Shown: positions 17,030 to 27,537, counted from the first letter of the stretch. The stretch: DNA of 64,000 nt from Streptococcus sp. VT 162 (GCA_000688775.2 CP007628.2:496001-560000), one strand, 5' to 3'. The notes: a model not told the origin generated them from the letters alone. Numbers and translations: made by a program.

Positions 17030-17066
17030 AAAGAACGAGTATTCTATTAGAATTAGGACAAGCAAT

Positions 17067-18110
17067 ATGAAACAAACGATTATTCTTTTATACGGTGGAC
17101 GGAGTGCAGAGCGTGAAGTCTCTGTCCTTTCAGCTGAAAGTGTGATGCGTGCGGTCAACTACGACCGTTTCACAGTCAAGACTTTCTTCATCAGCCAGTC
17201 AGGTGACTTTATCAAAACACAGGAATTTAGCCAGACCCCAGGTCAAGAGGATCGTCTCATGACCAATGCGACCATTGACTGGGACAAGAAAATAGCGCCA
17301 AGTGCCATCTACGAAGAAGGTGCAGTAGTCTTTCCAGTCCTTCATGGTCCGATGGGAGAAGATGGTTCTGTTCAAGGATTTTTAGAAGTTTTGAAAATGC
17401 CTTATGTCGGCTGCAATATCTTGTCATCCAGCCTTGCCATGGATAAAATCACGACCAAGCGTGTTTTAGAATCAGTAGGGATTGCTCAAGTTCCTTATGT
17501 GGCCATTGTCGAAGGGGATGATGTGACTGCTAAAATAGCTGAAGTTGAAGAAAAACTGACTTATCCAGTCTTCACGAAGCCGTCAAACATGGGTTCAAGT
17601 GTCGGTATTTCTAAGTCTGAAAACCATGAGGAACTCCGCCAAGCTTTGGAACTTGCCTTCCAATATGACAGCCGTGTCTTGGTAGAGCAAGGGGTGAATG
17701 CGCGTGAAATCGAGGTTGGTCTCTTGGGCAACTACGATGTGAAGAGCACGCTTCCTGGTGAAGTGGTCAAGGATGTTGCCTTTTATGACTATGATGCCAA
17801 ATATATCGATAACAAGATTACCATGGACATCCCAGCCAAGATTAGTGATGATGTGGTAGCTGTCATGCGTCGAAATGCTGAAACAGCCTTCCGTGCGATT
17901 GGTGGACTTGGTCTGTCTCGTTGTGATTTCTTCTATACAGATAGGGGCGAGATTTTCCTAAATGAGCTTAATACCATGCCAGGTTTTACCCAGTGGTCTA
18001 TGTATCCACTACTTTGGGACAATATGGGAATCAGCTACCCTGAACTAATCGAGCATTTGGTTGACCTTGCTAAGCAAAGTTTTGACAAGCGCGAAGCGCA
18101 TTTGCTATAA
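17067..18110 (+). CDS. ddl: D-alanine--D-alanine ligase
   Basis: 347-aa ATP-grasp ligase making D-Ala-D-Ala for peptidoglycan. N-terminal [16 protein letters not shown] and C-terminal [12 protein letters not shown] (Mg/ATP site) are diagnostic. In pneumococcus it directly follows recR; here the island separates them. The dipeptide product is the substrate of MurF, encoded next. A Tyr or Phe at the VanA-type specificity position was not checked. Confidence 0.93.
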   Translation: MKQTIILLYGGRSAEREVSVLSAESVMRAVNYDRFTVKTFFISQSGDFIKTQEFSQTPGQEDRLMTNATIDWDKKIAPSAIYEEGAVVFPVLHGPMGEDGSVQGFLEVLKMPYVGCNILSSSLAMDKITTKRVLESVGIAQVPYVAIVEGDDVTAKIAEVEEKLTYPVFTKPSNMGSSVGISKSENHEELRQALELAFQYDSRVLVEQGVNAREIEVGLLGNYDVKSTLPGEVVKDVAFYDYDAKYIDNKITMDIPAKISDDVVAVMRRNAETAFRAIGGLGLSRCDFFYTDRGEIFLNELNTMPGFTQWSMYPLLWDNMGISYPELIEHLVDLAKQSFDKREAHLL

Positions 18111-18121
18111 AAATGAAAGAG

Positions 18122-18182
18122 AGGGTAGAAGCCAGAACTATCACTGCATGGTGACTAGAGTTCTTGGACTTCAACCCTTTTT
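18122..18182 (+). terminator. Long hairpin between ddl and murF
   Basis: AGGGTAGAAGCCAGAACT pairs imperfectly with AGTTCTTGGACTTCAACCCT around an inner TCAC/GTGA, followed by TTTTT. It is probably a partial terminator tuning murF expression. murF starts 12 bases downstream with AAAGGAG inside that gap. Confidence 0.6.
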
Positions 18183-18194
18183 AAAGGAGTAGAA

Positions 18195-19568
18195 ATGAAA
18201 TTAACAATCCATGAAGTTGCCCAAGCTGTTGGAGCTAAAAATGACGTTAGTCTTTTTGCGGATGCTCAGTTAGAAAAGGCTGAGTTTGACAGTCGTTTGA
18301 TTGGGACAGGTGATTTATTTGTGCCTCTCAAAGGTGCGCGTGATGGTCATGACTTTATCGAAACGGCTTTTGAAAATGGTGCAGTAGTAACCCTCTCTGA
18401 GAAAGAGGTTGCAAATCATCCCTACATTCTAGTAGATGATGTTTTGACTGCCTTTCAAACCCTTGCAGCCTACTATCTTGAAAAAACGGCAGTAGATGTC
18501 TTTGCTGTTACAGGTTCAAATGGCAAGACAACGACCAAGGATATGTTGGCCCACTTGCTATCAACAACCTACAAAACCTACAAAACGCAAGGCAATTACA
18601 ATAACGAGATTGGCCTTCCCTACACAGTTCTCCACATGCCTGAAGGGACAGAAAAGTTGGTCTTGGAGATGGGGCAGGATCACTTGGGGGATATCCACCT
18701 CTTGTCTGAATTGGCTCATCCTAAGACAGCCATTGTAACCTTGGTTGGAGAAGCCCATTTGGCCTTTTTCAAAGACCGTTCGGAGATTGCTAAAGGGAAA
18801 ATGCAAATTGCTGATGGTATGGCACCAGGTTCTTTGCTTTTGGCACCAGCTGACCCGATTGTAGAGGACTACTTGCCTACAGATAAAAAAGTAATCCGTT
18901 TTGGGCAAGGAGCTGAGTTAGAAGTCACAGACTTGATTGAGCGCAAGGATAGTCTGACCTTTAAGGCGAATTTTTTGGAACAAGCCCTCGATTTGCCAGT
19001 GACAGGTAAGTACAATGCCACCAATGCTATGATTGCTGCTTATGTGGCTCTACAAGAAGGAGTTTCAGAGGAGCAAATTCGTCAGGCCTTTCAGAACCTA
19101 GAATTGACCCGCAATCGTACTGAGTGGAAGAAGGCAGCCAATGGAGCAGATATTCTGTCTGACGTATACAATGCCAATCCAACTGCTATGAAGTTGATTT
19201 TGGAGACATTCTCTGCCATTCCAGCTAATGAAGGGGGCAAGAAAATCGCTGTCTTGGCAGACATGAAGGAACTCGGAGACCAGTCTGTCCAACTCCATAA
19301 CCAGATGATTTTGAGCCTATCGCCAGATGTGGTGGATACCGTGATTTTCTATGGAGAAGATATTGCGGAATTAAGCCAACTTGCCAGTCAAATGTTCCCA
19401 ATCGGTCACGTTTTCTACTTCAAAAAAACAGCTGACGAGGACCAATTTGAAGACCTAGTCAAGCAGGTTAAGGAAAGCCTCGGTGCCAATGACCAAATTT
19501 TGCTTAAAGGCTCTAACTCCATGAATCTAGCCAAGTTGGTAGAAAGTTTAGAAAATGAATGCAAGTGA
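18195..19568 (+). CDS. murF: UDP-MurNAc-tripeptide:D-Ala-D-Ala ligase
   Basis: 457-aa Mur ligase adding D-Ala-D-Ala to UDP-MurNAc-tripeptide. Layout: N-terminal UDP-binding domain (residues 1-~95), central ATPase with TGSNGKTTTKDML (about 107-119), and a C-terminal Rossmann domain with DVYNANPTAMK. AAAGGAG precedes ATG. It overlaps the next gene by 14 bases. Confidence 0.95.
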   Translation: MKLTIHEVAQAVGAKNDVSLFADAQLEKAEFDSRLIGTGDLFVPLKGARDGHDFIETAFENGAVVTLSEKEVANHPYILVDDVLTAFQTLAAYYLEKTAVDVFAVTGSNGKTTTKDMLAHLLSTTYKTYKTQGNYNNEIGLPYTVLHMPEGTEKLVLEMGQDHLGDIHLLSELAHPKTAIVTLVGEAHLAFFKDRSEIAKGKMQIADGMAPGSLLLAPADPIVEDYLPTDKKVIRFGQGAELEVTDLIERKDSLTFKANFLEQALDLPVTGKYNATNAMIAAYVALQEGVSEEQIRQAFQNLELTRNRTEWKKAANGADILSDVYNANPTAMKLILETFSAIPANEGGKKIAVLADMKELGDQSVQLHNQMILSLSPDVVDTVIFYGEDIAELSQLASQMFPIGHVFYFKKTADEDQFEDLVKQVKESLGANDQILLKGSNSMNLAKLVESLENECK

Positions 19569-20166
19569 TTTTGCCAAGTATCTGCAAAGAATGCTAGCCA
19601 TTACGGATACTGGATTAACCTTTACAAAAGATCCTTTCGACCGAGAGCGCTACGAGGACTTGCGAAGCCTGTTATCTGAAATGTTGAATCAGGGATCAGA
19701 CCTCGATGCAGAAGAAATGGCAGAAGTCATGAAACCGACTTCCGCTTATGCAACTCCTCTGATGGACGTCCGTGCTTGGATTGTTGAGGATGAAAAAGTA
19801 TGTTTAGTTAGAGGAAAAGGGGAGGATAGTTGGGCTTTGCCAGGTGGTTTTGGTGAAGTCGGATATTCTCCAACCGAAAATATTCTTAAAGAAATTGAAG
19901 AAGAAACCGGTTTTACAGCAAAAGCTGAAAGGTTACTTGCAGTTTTTGACACCAATCGTTTCCAACTACAGAGCAAACAATATGCAAAGTTTGTCTTTGA
20001 ATGTAAGCTTCTTGATGGACAATTTCAAGAGAATCAAGAAATTGCTGAGCTTCAATTTTTTGCCATTGACCAATTGCCAGTCTTATCTGAAAAACGCATC
20101 ACCAAGGAGCAAATGGAGATTCTTTGGAAAGTTTATAAAGGACAAAGAGACCAATATGTTGATTAG
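19555..20166 (+). CDS. NUDIX hydrolase with Nudix_N domain
   Basis: 203 aa. An N-terminal ~65-residue helical domain (Nudix_N type) precedes a NUDIX fold. The NUDIX box reads GFGEVGYSPTENILKEIEEE followed by TGF. The catalytic EIEEE core is intact, while the first conserved Glu of the box is Tyr and the Arg is Lys, a variant common to this subgroup as I recall it. Substrate unknown; subgroup members act on nucleoside-diphosphate derivatives such as ADP-ribose. Translationally coupled to murF. Confidence 0.8.
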   Translation: MNASDFAKYLQRMLAITDTGLTFTKDPFDRERYEDLRSLLSEMLNQGSDLDAEEMAEVMKPTSAYATPLMDVRAWIVEDEKVCLVRGKGEDSWALPGGFGEVGYSPTENILKEIEEETGFTAKAERLLAVFDTNRFQLQSKQYAKFVFECKLLDGQFQENQEIAELQFFAIDQLPVLSEKRITKEQMEILWKVYKGQRDQYVD

Positions 20167-20233
20167 TTTATGCTAGAGAAGTTGACAAATCAAAAAAGGG
20201 TATCTGCAAGGTGCATTTCTGCAATACAAATGA

Positions 20234-20350
20234 TATAATAGGTTGCGAATTTAAGATGCAAGTATTCTATGCATGGCATAGAATCAAGTTTTTTCAAAAA
20301 ATTTAAAAGCTGGGGGGAGAGAATTTTTTTTACTGCCTCTAGCTAGATGA
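20234..20350 (+). promoter_or_regulatory. Promoter and structured leader of the YwaF-like gene
   Basis: TGATATAAT (20231-20239) is a perfect extended -10. The ~115-base leader holds a perfect hairpin ATTCTATGC/GCATAGAAT (20264-20284), closely followed by TTTTTT, and a second hairpin (AGCTGGGGG with CCTCTAGCT) around a T8 loop. The first looks like an intrinsic terminator, so the leader may attenuate or yield a short RNA. I recognise no riboswitch class. Confidence 0.4.
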
Positions 20351-20364
20351 ACGAGGAATAGAAT

Positions 20365-21069
20365 ATGAATTTGTGGGATAAATTATTTACCACACAGATA
20401 TCAGAACCGCCCCAGTTTGAACTCCACTGGTACATTGGTTTGTTATGTTTATTGGCTCTTACTTTCTATGCTTCTTATCGTTTTCGCGACAAAGTTGCTT
20501 ACCAGCGTTTTATTCAGATTCTTCAGTCTGTTCAACTGATTGTTCTGTATAGCTGGTATTGGGGCAATTTCATGCCTCTGTCAGAAAGTTTGCCCTTCTA
20601 TCATTGCCGTATCGCCATGTTTGTGATGCTCTTGATTCCAGGGACATCCAAGTACAAACAATACTTTGCCCTTTTAGGAACTTTTGGAGCAACAGCGGCA
20701 CTGGCTTACCCACTCTTTGATCCCTACCCATTTCCACACGTGACCATTTTGTCCTTCATTATCGGACATGTTGCCCTTTTAGGAAATGCGCTCCTATACT
20801 TGTTTAGAAACTATCAACCTTCCCTTCTCGATTTGAAGAATGTGGTGGTGATTACTTTCGCCTTAAATGGCTTGATATGGGTTGTCAATTTAGTTGTAGG
20901 TGGGGACTATGGATTTTTGAGTAAACCACCACTTGTTGGAAGTTTCGGCCAGCCCTTAAATTATCTCATTGTTTCGACTGTTATCGTGATAGCAATTCGC
21001 TTAACAGGGAAATTAGTAGAAAATTTTTTACAACAAAAATCGGAAGAATTTATTCAAGAGAAGATCTAA
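20365..21069 (+). CDS. TIGR02206/YwaF-family membrane protein
   Basis: 234-aa integral membrane protein with about six hydrophobic segments. The motif region WGNFMPLSESLPFYHCRIAMF (LPFYHC-type) near residues 66-86 is characteristic of the YwaF family. Function unknown. Monocistronic: own leader upstream and a terminator overlapping its stop. Confidence 0.75.
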   Translation: MNLWDKLFTTQISEPPQFELHWYIGLLCLLALTFYASYRFRDKVAYQRFIQILQSVQLIVLYSWYWGNFMPLSESLPFYHCRIAMFVMLLIPGTSKYKQYFALLGTFGATAALAYPLFDPYPFPHVTILSFIIGHVALLGNALLYLFRNYQPSLLDLKNVVVITFALNGLIWVVNLVVGGDYGFLSKPPLVGSFGQPLNYLIVSTVIVIAIRLTGKLVENFLQQKSEEFIQEKI

Positions 21070-21087
21070 AATGATCTTCTCTTTTTT
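21058..21087 (+). terminator. Terminator overlapping the ywaF-like stop codon
   Basis: Perfect stem GAGAAGATC (21058-21066) / GATCTTCTC (21073-21081) plus TTTTTT. Confidence 0.8.
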
Positions 21088-21219
21088 GGATTTTTAAGAA
21101 ACAAAAAGGAAATTGTGAACGTTAACTTCAAATAATCTCTTAGAAGAAGAATTTTTCTAGAATTTTCTCAAAAAACATGCAGGAATTTTATCAAAAACTA
21201 AGCACGATTGGATTTTTTG

Positions 21220-21228
21220 TGTTATAAT
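21220..21228 (+). promoter_or_regulatory. ftsA-ftsZ extended -10 promoter
   Basis: TGTTATAAT, about 75 bases before ftsA; no clear -35. Confidence 0.55.
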
Positions 21229-21305
21229 ATTCTTTGAATAGCTATGCCCAAACATAGTTATTAAATAGAAGTGAGAAACTTGGAAGACAGAGAGGATGCG
21301 ATGTA

Positions 21306-22676
21306 ATGACTAGAGATGGTTTTTTTACAGGCTTAGATATCGGAACTAGCTCGATTAAAGTGCTAGTAGCTGAGCATAGAGATGGCGAAGTAAATGTAAT
21401 TGGTGTAAGTAATGCCAAAAGTAAAGGTGTAAAAGACGGAATTATTGTTGATATTGAAGCAGCTGCTTCAGCGATCAAATCCGCAATCACACAGGCAGAA
21501 GAGAAAGCTGGTATTTCTATTAAGTCTGTTAACGTTGGCCTTCCAGCAAACCTCTTGCAGGTTGAACCAACACAAGGAATGATTCCTGTAACTTCAGATA
21601 CCAAAGAAATCACAGATCAAGATGTTGAAAATGTTGTCAAATCAGCTTTGACAAAGAGCATGACTCCTGACCGTGAAGTGATTACCTTTATTCCTGAAGA
21701 ATTCATCGTGGATGGATTCCAAGGCATCCGTGACCCTCGTGGTATGATGGGTGTCCGCTTGGAAATGCGTGGCCTGCTTTACACAGGTCCTCGTACGATT
21801 CTACACAATCTTCGTAAGACGGTTGAGCGTGTAGGTATTCATGTTGATAATGTGATTATTTCACCTTTGGCAATCGTGAACTCCGTTCTCAATGAAGGCG
21901 AACGCGAATTTGGTGCGACTGTCATTGACATGGGTGGAGGTCAGACTACTGTAGCGACTATCCGCAACCAAGAATTGCAGTTCACCAACATCTACCAAGA
22001 AGGTGGAGATTACGTTACTAAAGACATTTCTAAAGTCTTGAAAACATCTCAAAAAATTGCAGAAAGTTTGAAACTGAACTATGGTGAAGCTTACGTTCCA
22101 CTTGCAAGTAACGAAACTTTCCAAGTTGAAGTAATTGGTGAAGTAGAACCTGTTGAAGTAACCGAAAGCTACTTGGCAGAAATTATCTCAGCACGCATCA
22201 AACATATCTTTGACCAAATCAAACAAGAGTTGGAAAGAAGACACTTGTTAGATTTGCCAGGAGGTATCGTCCTTATCGGTGGAAATGCAATTTTGCCAGG
22301 AATTGTTGAATTAGCCCAAGAAGTATTTGGTGTTCGAGTAAAACTTTATGTACCAAATCAAGTTGGAATTCGCAACCCTGCATTTGCACATGTGATTAGC
22401 TTGTCTGAGTTTGCTGGTAAATTGACAGAAGTCAATCTTCTTGCACAAAAAGCAGTTAAAGGAGATGAATTCCTTCGTCAAAAACCAATTAACTTTGGCA
22501 TTCCAAATCAACGTTTGAATCCAGTAGCGCAACCAAGTCCAGCACAAACAGCTCCAGCTGAAACTGTGCAGGAAGCTCCAGTTGCTCCGAAGGAAGAATT
22601 CCAAGCAAGTTCTCAAAGTAAACCGAAGCTAACAGAACGTTTCCGTGGTTTGATCGGAAGCATGTTTGATGAATAA
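21306..22676 (+). CDS. ftsA: Cell-division protein FtsA
   Basis: 456-aa actin-like protein that tethers FtsZ to the membrane. Actin-fold phosphate-1 motif FTGLDIGTSSIKVLV near the N-terminus, DMGGGQT phosphate-2, VLIGGNAILPGI adenosine motif, then a Pro/Ala/Gln-rich linker and the C-terminal amphipathic membrane-targeting helix (LTERFRGLIGSMFDE). Length is as in other streptococci. It heads the division cluster ftsA-ftsZ-ylmE-sepF-ylmG-ylmH-divIVA. Confidence 0.96.
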   Translation: MTRDGFFTGLDIGTSSIKVLVAEHRDGEVNVIGVSNAKSKGVKDGIIVDIEAAASAIKSAITQAEEKAGISIKSVNVGLPANLLQVEPTQGMIPVTSDTKEITDQDVENVVKSALTKSMTPDREVITFIPEEFIVDGFQGIRDPRGMMGVRLEMRGLLYTGPRTILHNLRKTVERVGIHVDNVIISPLAIVNSVLNEGEREFGATVIDMGGGQTTVATIRNQELQFTNIYQEGGDYVTKDISKVLKTSQKIAESLKLNYGEAYVPLASNETFQVEVIGEVEPVEVTESYLAEIISARIKHIFDQIKQELERRHLLDLPGGIVLIGGNAILPGIVELAQEVFGVRVKLYVPNQVGIRNPAFAHVISLSEFAGKLTEVNLLAQKAVKGDEFLRQKPINFGIPNQRLNPVAQPSPAQTAPAETVQEAPVAPKEEFQASSQSKPKLTERFRGLIGSMFDE

Positions 22677-22686
22677 AAGAGGATAA

Positions 22687-23949
<1,263 letters not shown>

Positions 23950-23952
23950 TCA

Positions 23953-24624
23953 ATGAATTTGAAAAAAAATACTGAATTAGTTTTTCAGCAAATAGCTGAT
24001 GCTAGTCAAGAAGCCAACCGTGCTCTAGATGCTGTTTCAGTAATCGCAGTGACAAAGTATGTAGATGTACAAACAGCGGAAGCCTTGCTTCCGCTTGGTG
24101 TCCGTCATATAGGTGAAAATCGAGTCGATAAATTTTTAGAAAAATATCAGGCCTTGAAAGATTACCCAGTTACTTGGCATTTAATAGGAACACTACAGAG
24201 ACGGAAAGTGAAAGAAGTAATCCCATATGTGGATTACTTTCATGCTTTAGATTCCCTTAAGTTAGCCCAGGAAATTCAAAAGAGAACAGATCATGTTATC
24301 AAGTGTTTCTTGCAGGTCAATATTTCTGGGGAAGAAAGCAAGCATGGGTTTTCAAAAGAAGAATTGCTAGAACTTTTGCCAGAATTGGCTAAGTTAGATC
24401 AGATTGAGTATGTTGGTTTAATGACCATGGCTCCTTTTGAGGCAGACAGTGATGAATTGAAAGAAATTTTCAAGGATACGCAGGCTCTGCAAGCAGAAAT
24501 TAGAGAAAAACAAATCCCTAATATGCCGATGACAGAGCTAAGCATGGGAATGAGTCGTGATTTTAAAGAAGCGATTCAGTTCGGCTCAACCTTTGTTCGA
24601 ATCGGTACAGCATTTTTTAAATAG
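23953..24624 (+). CDS. ylmE: YggS-family PLP homeostasis protein
   Basis: 223-aa fold-III PLP-binding protein (YggS/PLPBP). PLP Lys35 in VIAVTKYV; IGENRVDKF and MSMGMSRDF-type motifs (ELSMGMSRDFKEAI) are the family marks. It buffers pyridoxal phosphate and amino-acid pools and has no known catalysis. Conserved placement in Gram-positive division clusters. Confidence 0.9.
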   Translation: MNLKKNTELVFQQIADASQEANRALDAVSVIAVTKYVDVQTAEALLPLGVRHIGENRVDKFLEKYQALKDYPVTWHLIGTLQRRKVKEVIPYVDYFHALDSLKLAQEIQKRTDHVIKCFLQVNISGEESKHGFSKEELLELLPELAKLDQIEYVGLMTMAPFEADSDELKEIFKDTQALQAEIREKQIPNMPMTELSMGMSRDFKEAIQFGSTFVRIGTAFFK

Positions 24625-24633
24625 GAGAGAGCT

Positions 24634-25164
24634 ATGTCTTTAAAAGATAGATTCGATAAATTTATAGATTATTTTACAGAAGACGGAGAAGAAACGACTA
24701 ACTACCAGACTCAACAAGAGGAAACAGTTAGCCCAGCCATCTCATCTTCTAAAGAATTACCAGCACCTGCTCAGTCAGGATCAGCAAAAGATGCAAATAT
24801 TACTCGTCTTCATGCGCGTCAGCAAGAATTGGCAATGCAAAGCCATCGTTCAGATGAGAAAGTGACAATTGACGTTCGCTATCCAAGAAAATATGAAGAT
24901 GCAACTGAAATTGTAGATTTGTTAGCTGGAAATGAAAGTATTTTGATTGATTTCCAATATATGACAGAAGTACAAGCCCGTCGTTGTCTTGATTACTTAG
25001 ATGGAGCCCGTCATGTCTTGGCTGGAAACATGAAAAAAGTTGCGAGTACGATGTATCTATTGACGCCTGTCAACGTTGTCGTGAATATTGAAGATATCAA
25101 GCTTCCAGATGAATCACAAAGCGCTGAGTTTGGTTTTGATATTAAACGAAATAGAGCAAGATAA
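24634..25164 (+). CDS. sepF: Cell-division protein SepF
   Basis: 176 aa. N-terminal amphipathic membrane-binding helix ([14 protein letters not shown]), a Ser/Gln-rich linker, and the C-terminal SepF domain ([36 protein letters not shown]-type strand [10 protein letters not shown]). It arranges FtsZ filaments and anchors them to the membrane. Its stop overlaps the ylmG start. Confidence 0.93.
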   Translation: MSLKDRFDKFIDYFTEDGEETTNYQTQQEETVSPAISSSKELPAPAQSGSAKDANITRLHARQQELAMQSHRSDEKVTIDVRYPRKYEDATEIVDLLAGNESILIDFQYMTEVQARRCLDYLDGARHVLAGNMKKVASTMYLLTPVNVVVNIEDIKLPDESQSAEFGFDIKRNRAR

Positions 25165-25424
25165 TGATTTTCTTAATTCGTTTAATCCAAAATGCGGTCA
25201 GCATTTATTCCATCATTCTCGTTGCATTTGCTCTTCTTTCATGGTTTCCAAATGCCTATGAAAGCCAGCTAGGTCGCCTAGTTATCAGACTTGCTCGTCC
25301 AGTTATTGAGCCCCTTCGTAAGCTCAATCTACAATTTGCTGGCCTTGATTTTACGGTTTGGGCAGCGCTGATTCTGATTCAGTTTGTTGGAAATCTCTTA
25401 ACACGACTAGTCCTATTACTATGA
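25164..25424 (+). CDS. ylmG: YggT-family membrane protein
   Basis: 86 aa with two transmembrane segments separated by a loop containing RLVIRLARPVIEPLRK, the YggT/YlmG signature (P-[FI]-P/EPLR). Role in division or envelope function is inferred from context. Overlaps sepF by one base and ylmH by four (ATGA). Confidence 0.9.
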   Translation: MIFLIRLIQNAVSIYSIILVAFALLSWFPNAYESQLGRLVIRLARPVIEPLRKLNLQFAGLDFTVWAALILIQFVGNLLTRLVLLL

Positions 25425-26212
25425 CAGCAAATCGAGCCATTTATCAGCATTTTTCCCAAGATGATATTCCCTTTATTGATAAGGGATTAGAGTGGATCAA
25501 GCGGGTGGAAGATACCTATGCGCCGGTACTTACTCCTTTTATCAATCCCCATCAGGAACAGATTTTGAGGGTACTAGCTGGGACATATGGACTGGGTTGC
25601 CAAAGTAGTGGTGATTTTCTTCCGACAGAGTCGGTTCGAGTTCTTCTCTATCCAGATTACTTTGAACCGGAGATATCAGACTTTGAAATGGCCTTGTTGG
25701 AAATTTGCTATCCGAGTAAGTTTGAGCAACTGAGTCATGGAAGAATATTGGGAACAATTATCAACCAACTAGGAATTGACCGTAAATTATTTGGTGATAT
25801 CTTGGTAGATGAAAAGAGAGCACAGATTTTTGTCAATCGTGATTTCATTCCTCTTTTTCAGGATGGAATAAGAAAGATTGGCAGACTTCCTGTATCGCTG
25901 GAGGAATGTCCTTTTACCGATAGGATTTTGTCTAAAATTGATTATAGAGAACGAGAAATTTTAGTTTCGAGTTTTCGATTGGATGCCCTCTTATCAAGTG
26001 CCTTGAAATTATCTAGAAACCAAGCTAGTCAACTGATAGAGAAAAAATCTGTCCAGGTGAACTATCATCTGGTTGAAAAAAGTGATTACCAGGTTGCAGT
26101 TGGAGATTTGATCAGTGTGAGAAAGTTTGGTCGTCTAAAAATTGTCAAAGACAATGGTCAGACCAAAAAGGATAAGAAAAAACTAACAGTCCGGCTACTT
26201 TTAAGCAAGTGA
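25421..26212 (+). CDS. ylmH: S4-domain RNA-binding protein YlmH
   Basis: 263 aa from ATG 25421, which overlaps the ylmG stop as ATGA; the upstream in-frame start at 25358 lies inside ylmG and is not credible. An N-terminal ylmH-type domain is followed by a C-terminal S4 RNA-binding domain (about residues 180-240; LDALLSSALKLSRNQASQLI). YlmH homologues act on stalled ribosomes/peptidyl-tRNA. Conserved member of the division cluster. Confidence 0.9.
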   Translation: MTANRAIYQHFSQDDIPFIDKGLEWIKRVEDTYAPVLTPFINPHQEQILRVLAGTYGLGCQSSGDFLPTESVRVLLYPDYFEPEISDFEMALLEICYPSKFEQLSHGRILGTIINQLGIDRKLFGDILVDEKRAQIFVNRDFIPLFQDGIRKIGRLPVSLEECPFTDRILSKIDYREREILVSSFRLDALLSSALKLSRNQASQLIEKKSVQVNYHLVEKSDYQVAVGDLISVRKFGRLKIVKDNGQTKKDKKKLTVRLLLSK

Positions 26213-26220
26213 GAAAAAAT

Positions 26221-26475
26221 ATGTCAATTACACCACAAGAAATAAGTGATAAAGCTTTCTCAAGAACATTCAGAGGCTACAATCAGGAAGAAGTTGACCT
26301 CTTTCTAGATAAGATTTACTTTGAATTAGAGGAGATGATTCGATATAAAGATGAAACTGAACTCTATATCAAAAAACTAGAAGAACGTCTTTCCTATTAT
26401 ACGAATGATATTCCTAAGAGAACAGTAACAAGCGAGCAAGAACCAGAAGCAATTAATGATTCTATTTTTTATTAA
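26221..26475 (+). CDS. Short DivIVA paralogue (N-terminal domain only)
   Basis: 84 aa from ATG 26221 (a GTG at 26209 overlapping the ylmH stop is possible). It matches the first ~60 residues of the full DivIVA downstream: SITPQEISDKAFSRTFRGYN, EEVDLFLDKI, LEERLSYY, then a short unrelated tail. The lipid-binding RGYN/FRGFD loop region is kept and the coiled-coil oligomerisation part is absent. Both genes share a similar AAGTGAGRAAAA upstream sequence, so this is a diverged tandem duplication or a truncated extra copy. It may be an accessory or dominant-interfering partner of DivIVA. Confidence 0.7.
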   Translation: MSITPQEISDKAFSRTFRGYNQEEVDLFLDKIYFELEEMIRYKDETELYIKKLEERLSYYTNDIPKRTVTSEQEPEAINDSIFY

Positions 26476-26491
26476 GTAAGTGAGGAAAACT

Positions 26492-27286
26492 ATGCCAATT
26501 ACATCGTTAGAAATTAAAGATAAAACCTTTGGCACAAGATTTAGAGGTTTTGACCCAGAAGAAGTAGACGAGTTTCTTGATATCGTTGTTCGTGATTATG
26601 AAGACTTGGTTCGTAGCAATCACGATAAAGAGACACACATCAAGAGTTTGGAAGAACGTTTGTCTTACTTTGATGAGATGAAGGATTCCTTGAGTCAGTC
26701 AGTTTTGATTGCCCAAGATACAGCTGAGCGTGTTAAACAAGCTGCTCAAGAACGTTCAAACAATATTATTCAACAAGCTGAACAAGATGCTCAGCGTTTG
26801 CTTGAAGAAGCGAAATACAAGGCAAATGAAATTCTCCGTCAGGCAACAGATAATGCGAAGAGAGTGGCTGTTGAGACAGAAGAGTTGAAGAACAAGAGCC
26901 GTGTATTCCATCAACGCCTCAAGTCTACGATTGAAAGTCAATTGGCTATTGTCGAGTCATCTGATTGGGAAGATATTCTTCGCCCAACAGCTACTTACCT
27001 TCAGACAAGTGATGAAGCCTTTAAAGAAGTGGTGGGTGAAGTTCTTGGTGAAACTGTATCTTTACAACCAGAGGAAGAGCCTATTGATATGACTCGTCAA
27101 TTCACACCAGAAGAGGTTGCTGAATTGCAAGCTCGTATCGAGGCAGGGAACAAAGAATTAGCTGAGTTTGAAGCTCAACAAAATCAACAGACAGAAGAAA
27201 GTGACCAGCATGAAGAGTCAGTTGAAGTAGAAGCTACTGCGGCAACTGAGAACGATGCAAATAAAGAATCTGTTCTTATCCTATAA
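26492..27286 (+). CDS. divIVA: Cell-division initiation protein DivIVA
   Basis: 264 aa from ATG 26492 (GAGGAAAA seven bases upstream). N-terminal lipid-binding domain (ITSLEIKDKTFGTRFRGFD, EEVDEFLDIV), a long coiled coil (residues ~30-150) and an acidic C-terminal tail. It localises to poles and septum and coordinates peripheral and septal wall synthesis in streptococci. Last gene before the ileS T-box. Confidence 0.95.
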   Translation: MPITSLEIKDKTFGTRFRGFDPEEVDEFLDIVVRDYEDLVRSNHDKETHIKSLEERLSYFDEMKDSLSQSVLIAQDTAERVKQAAQERSNNIIQQAEQDAQRLLEEAKYKANEILRQATDNAKRVAVETEELKNKSRVFHQRLKSTIESQLAIVESSDWEDILRPTATYLQTSDEAFKEVVGEVLGETVSLQPEEEPIDMTRQFTPEEVAELQARIEAGNKELAEFEAQQNQQTEESDQHEESVEVEATAATENDANKESVLIL

Positions 27287-27289
27287 AAA

Positions 27290-27510
27290 ATGTGAGAACA
27301 AGATCCAACCAACTATATTTTCAGCGAGCGGGAGATGGTGAGAGTCCTGCAATCCCTAGTGGTTAGATTATCCTCTCAAGCAATCCAGTCCGAAAACAGT
27401 AAGACTGGACGTTCCCCACGTTACGGGAAAAGAGGAAAAGAGACCCTGTCTTTTTTCGAACAAAGGTGGTACCACGATTTTCGTCCTTTTTGCGAATCGT
27501 GGTTTTTATT
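27290..27510 (+). promoter_or_regulatory. T-box leader of ileS
   Basis: The T-box core AAAGGTGGTACCACG lies at 27462-27476. A terminator follows: ACCACGATT (27471-27479) / AATCGTGGT (27495-27503) plus T-run. In stem I the sequence GATTATCCTCTC places ATC (27370-27372, Ile) as likely specifier codon. Uncharged tRNA-Ile binding would favour the antiterminator and turn on ileS. The 66-aa frame across it (27335-27535) is not a gene. Confidence 0.92.
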
Positions 27511-27537
27511 TTGTCAGTTTAAATTAAAGGAGTAACA

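Noticed and set aside
27335..27535. 66-aa open frame before ileS
   Set aside because: It lies wholly in the T-box leader and terminator; those RNA features explain the sequence.
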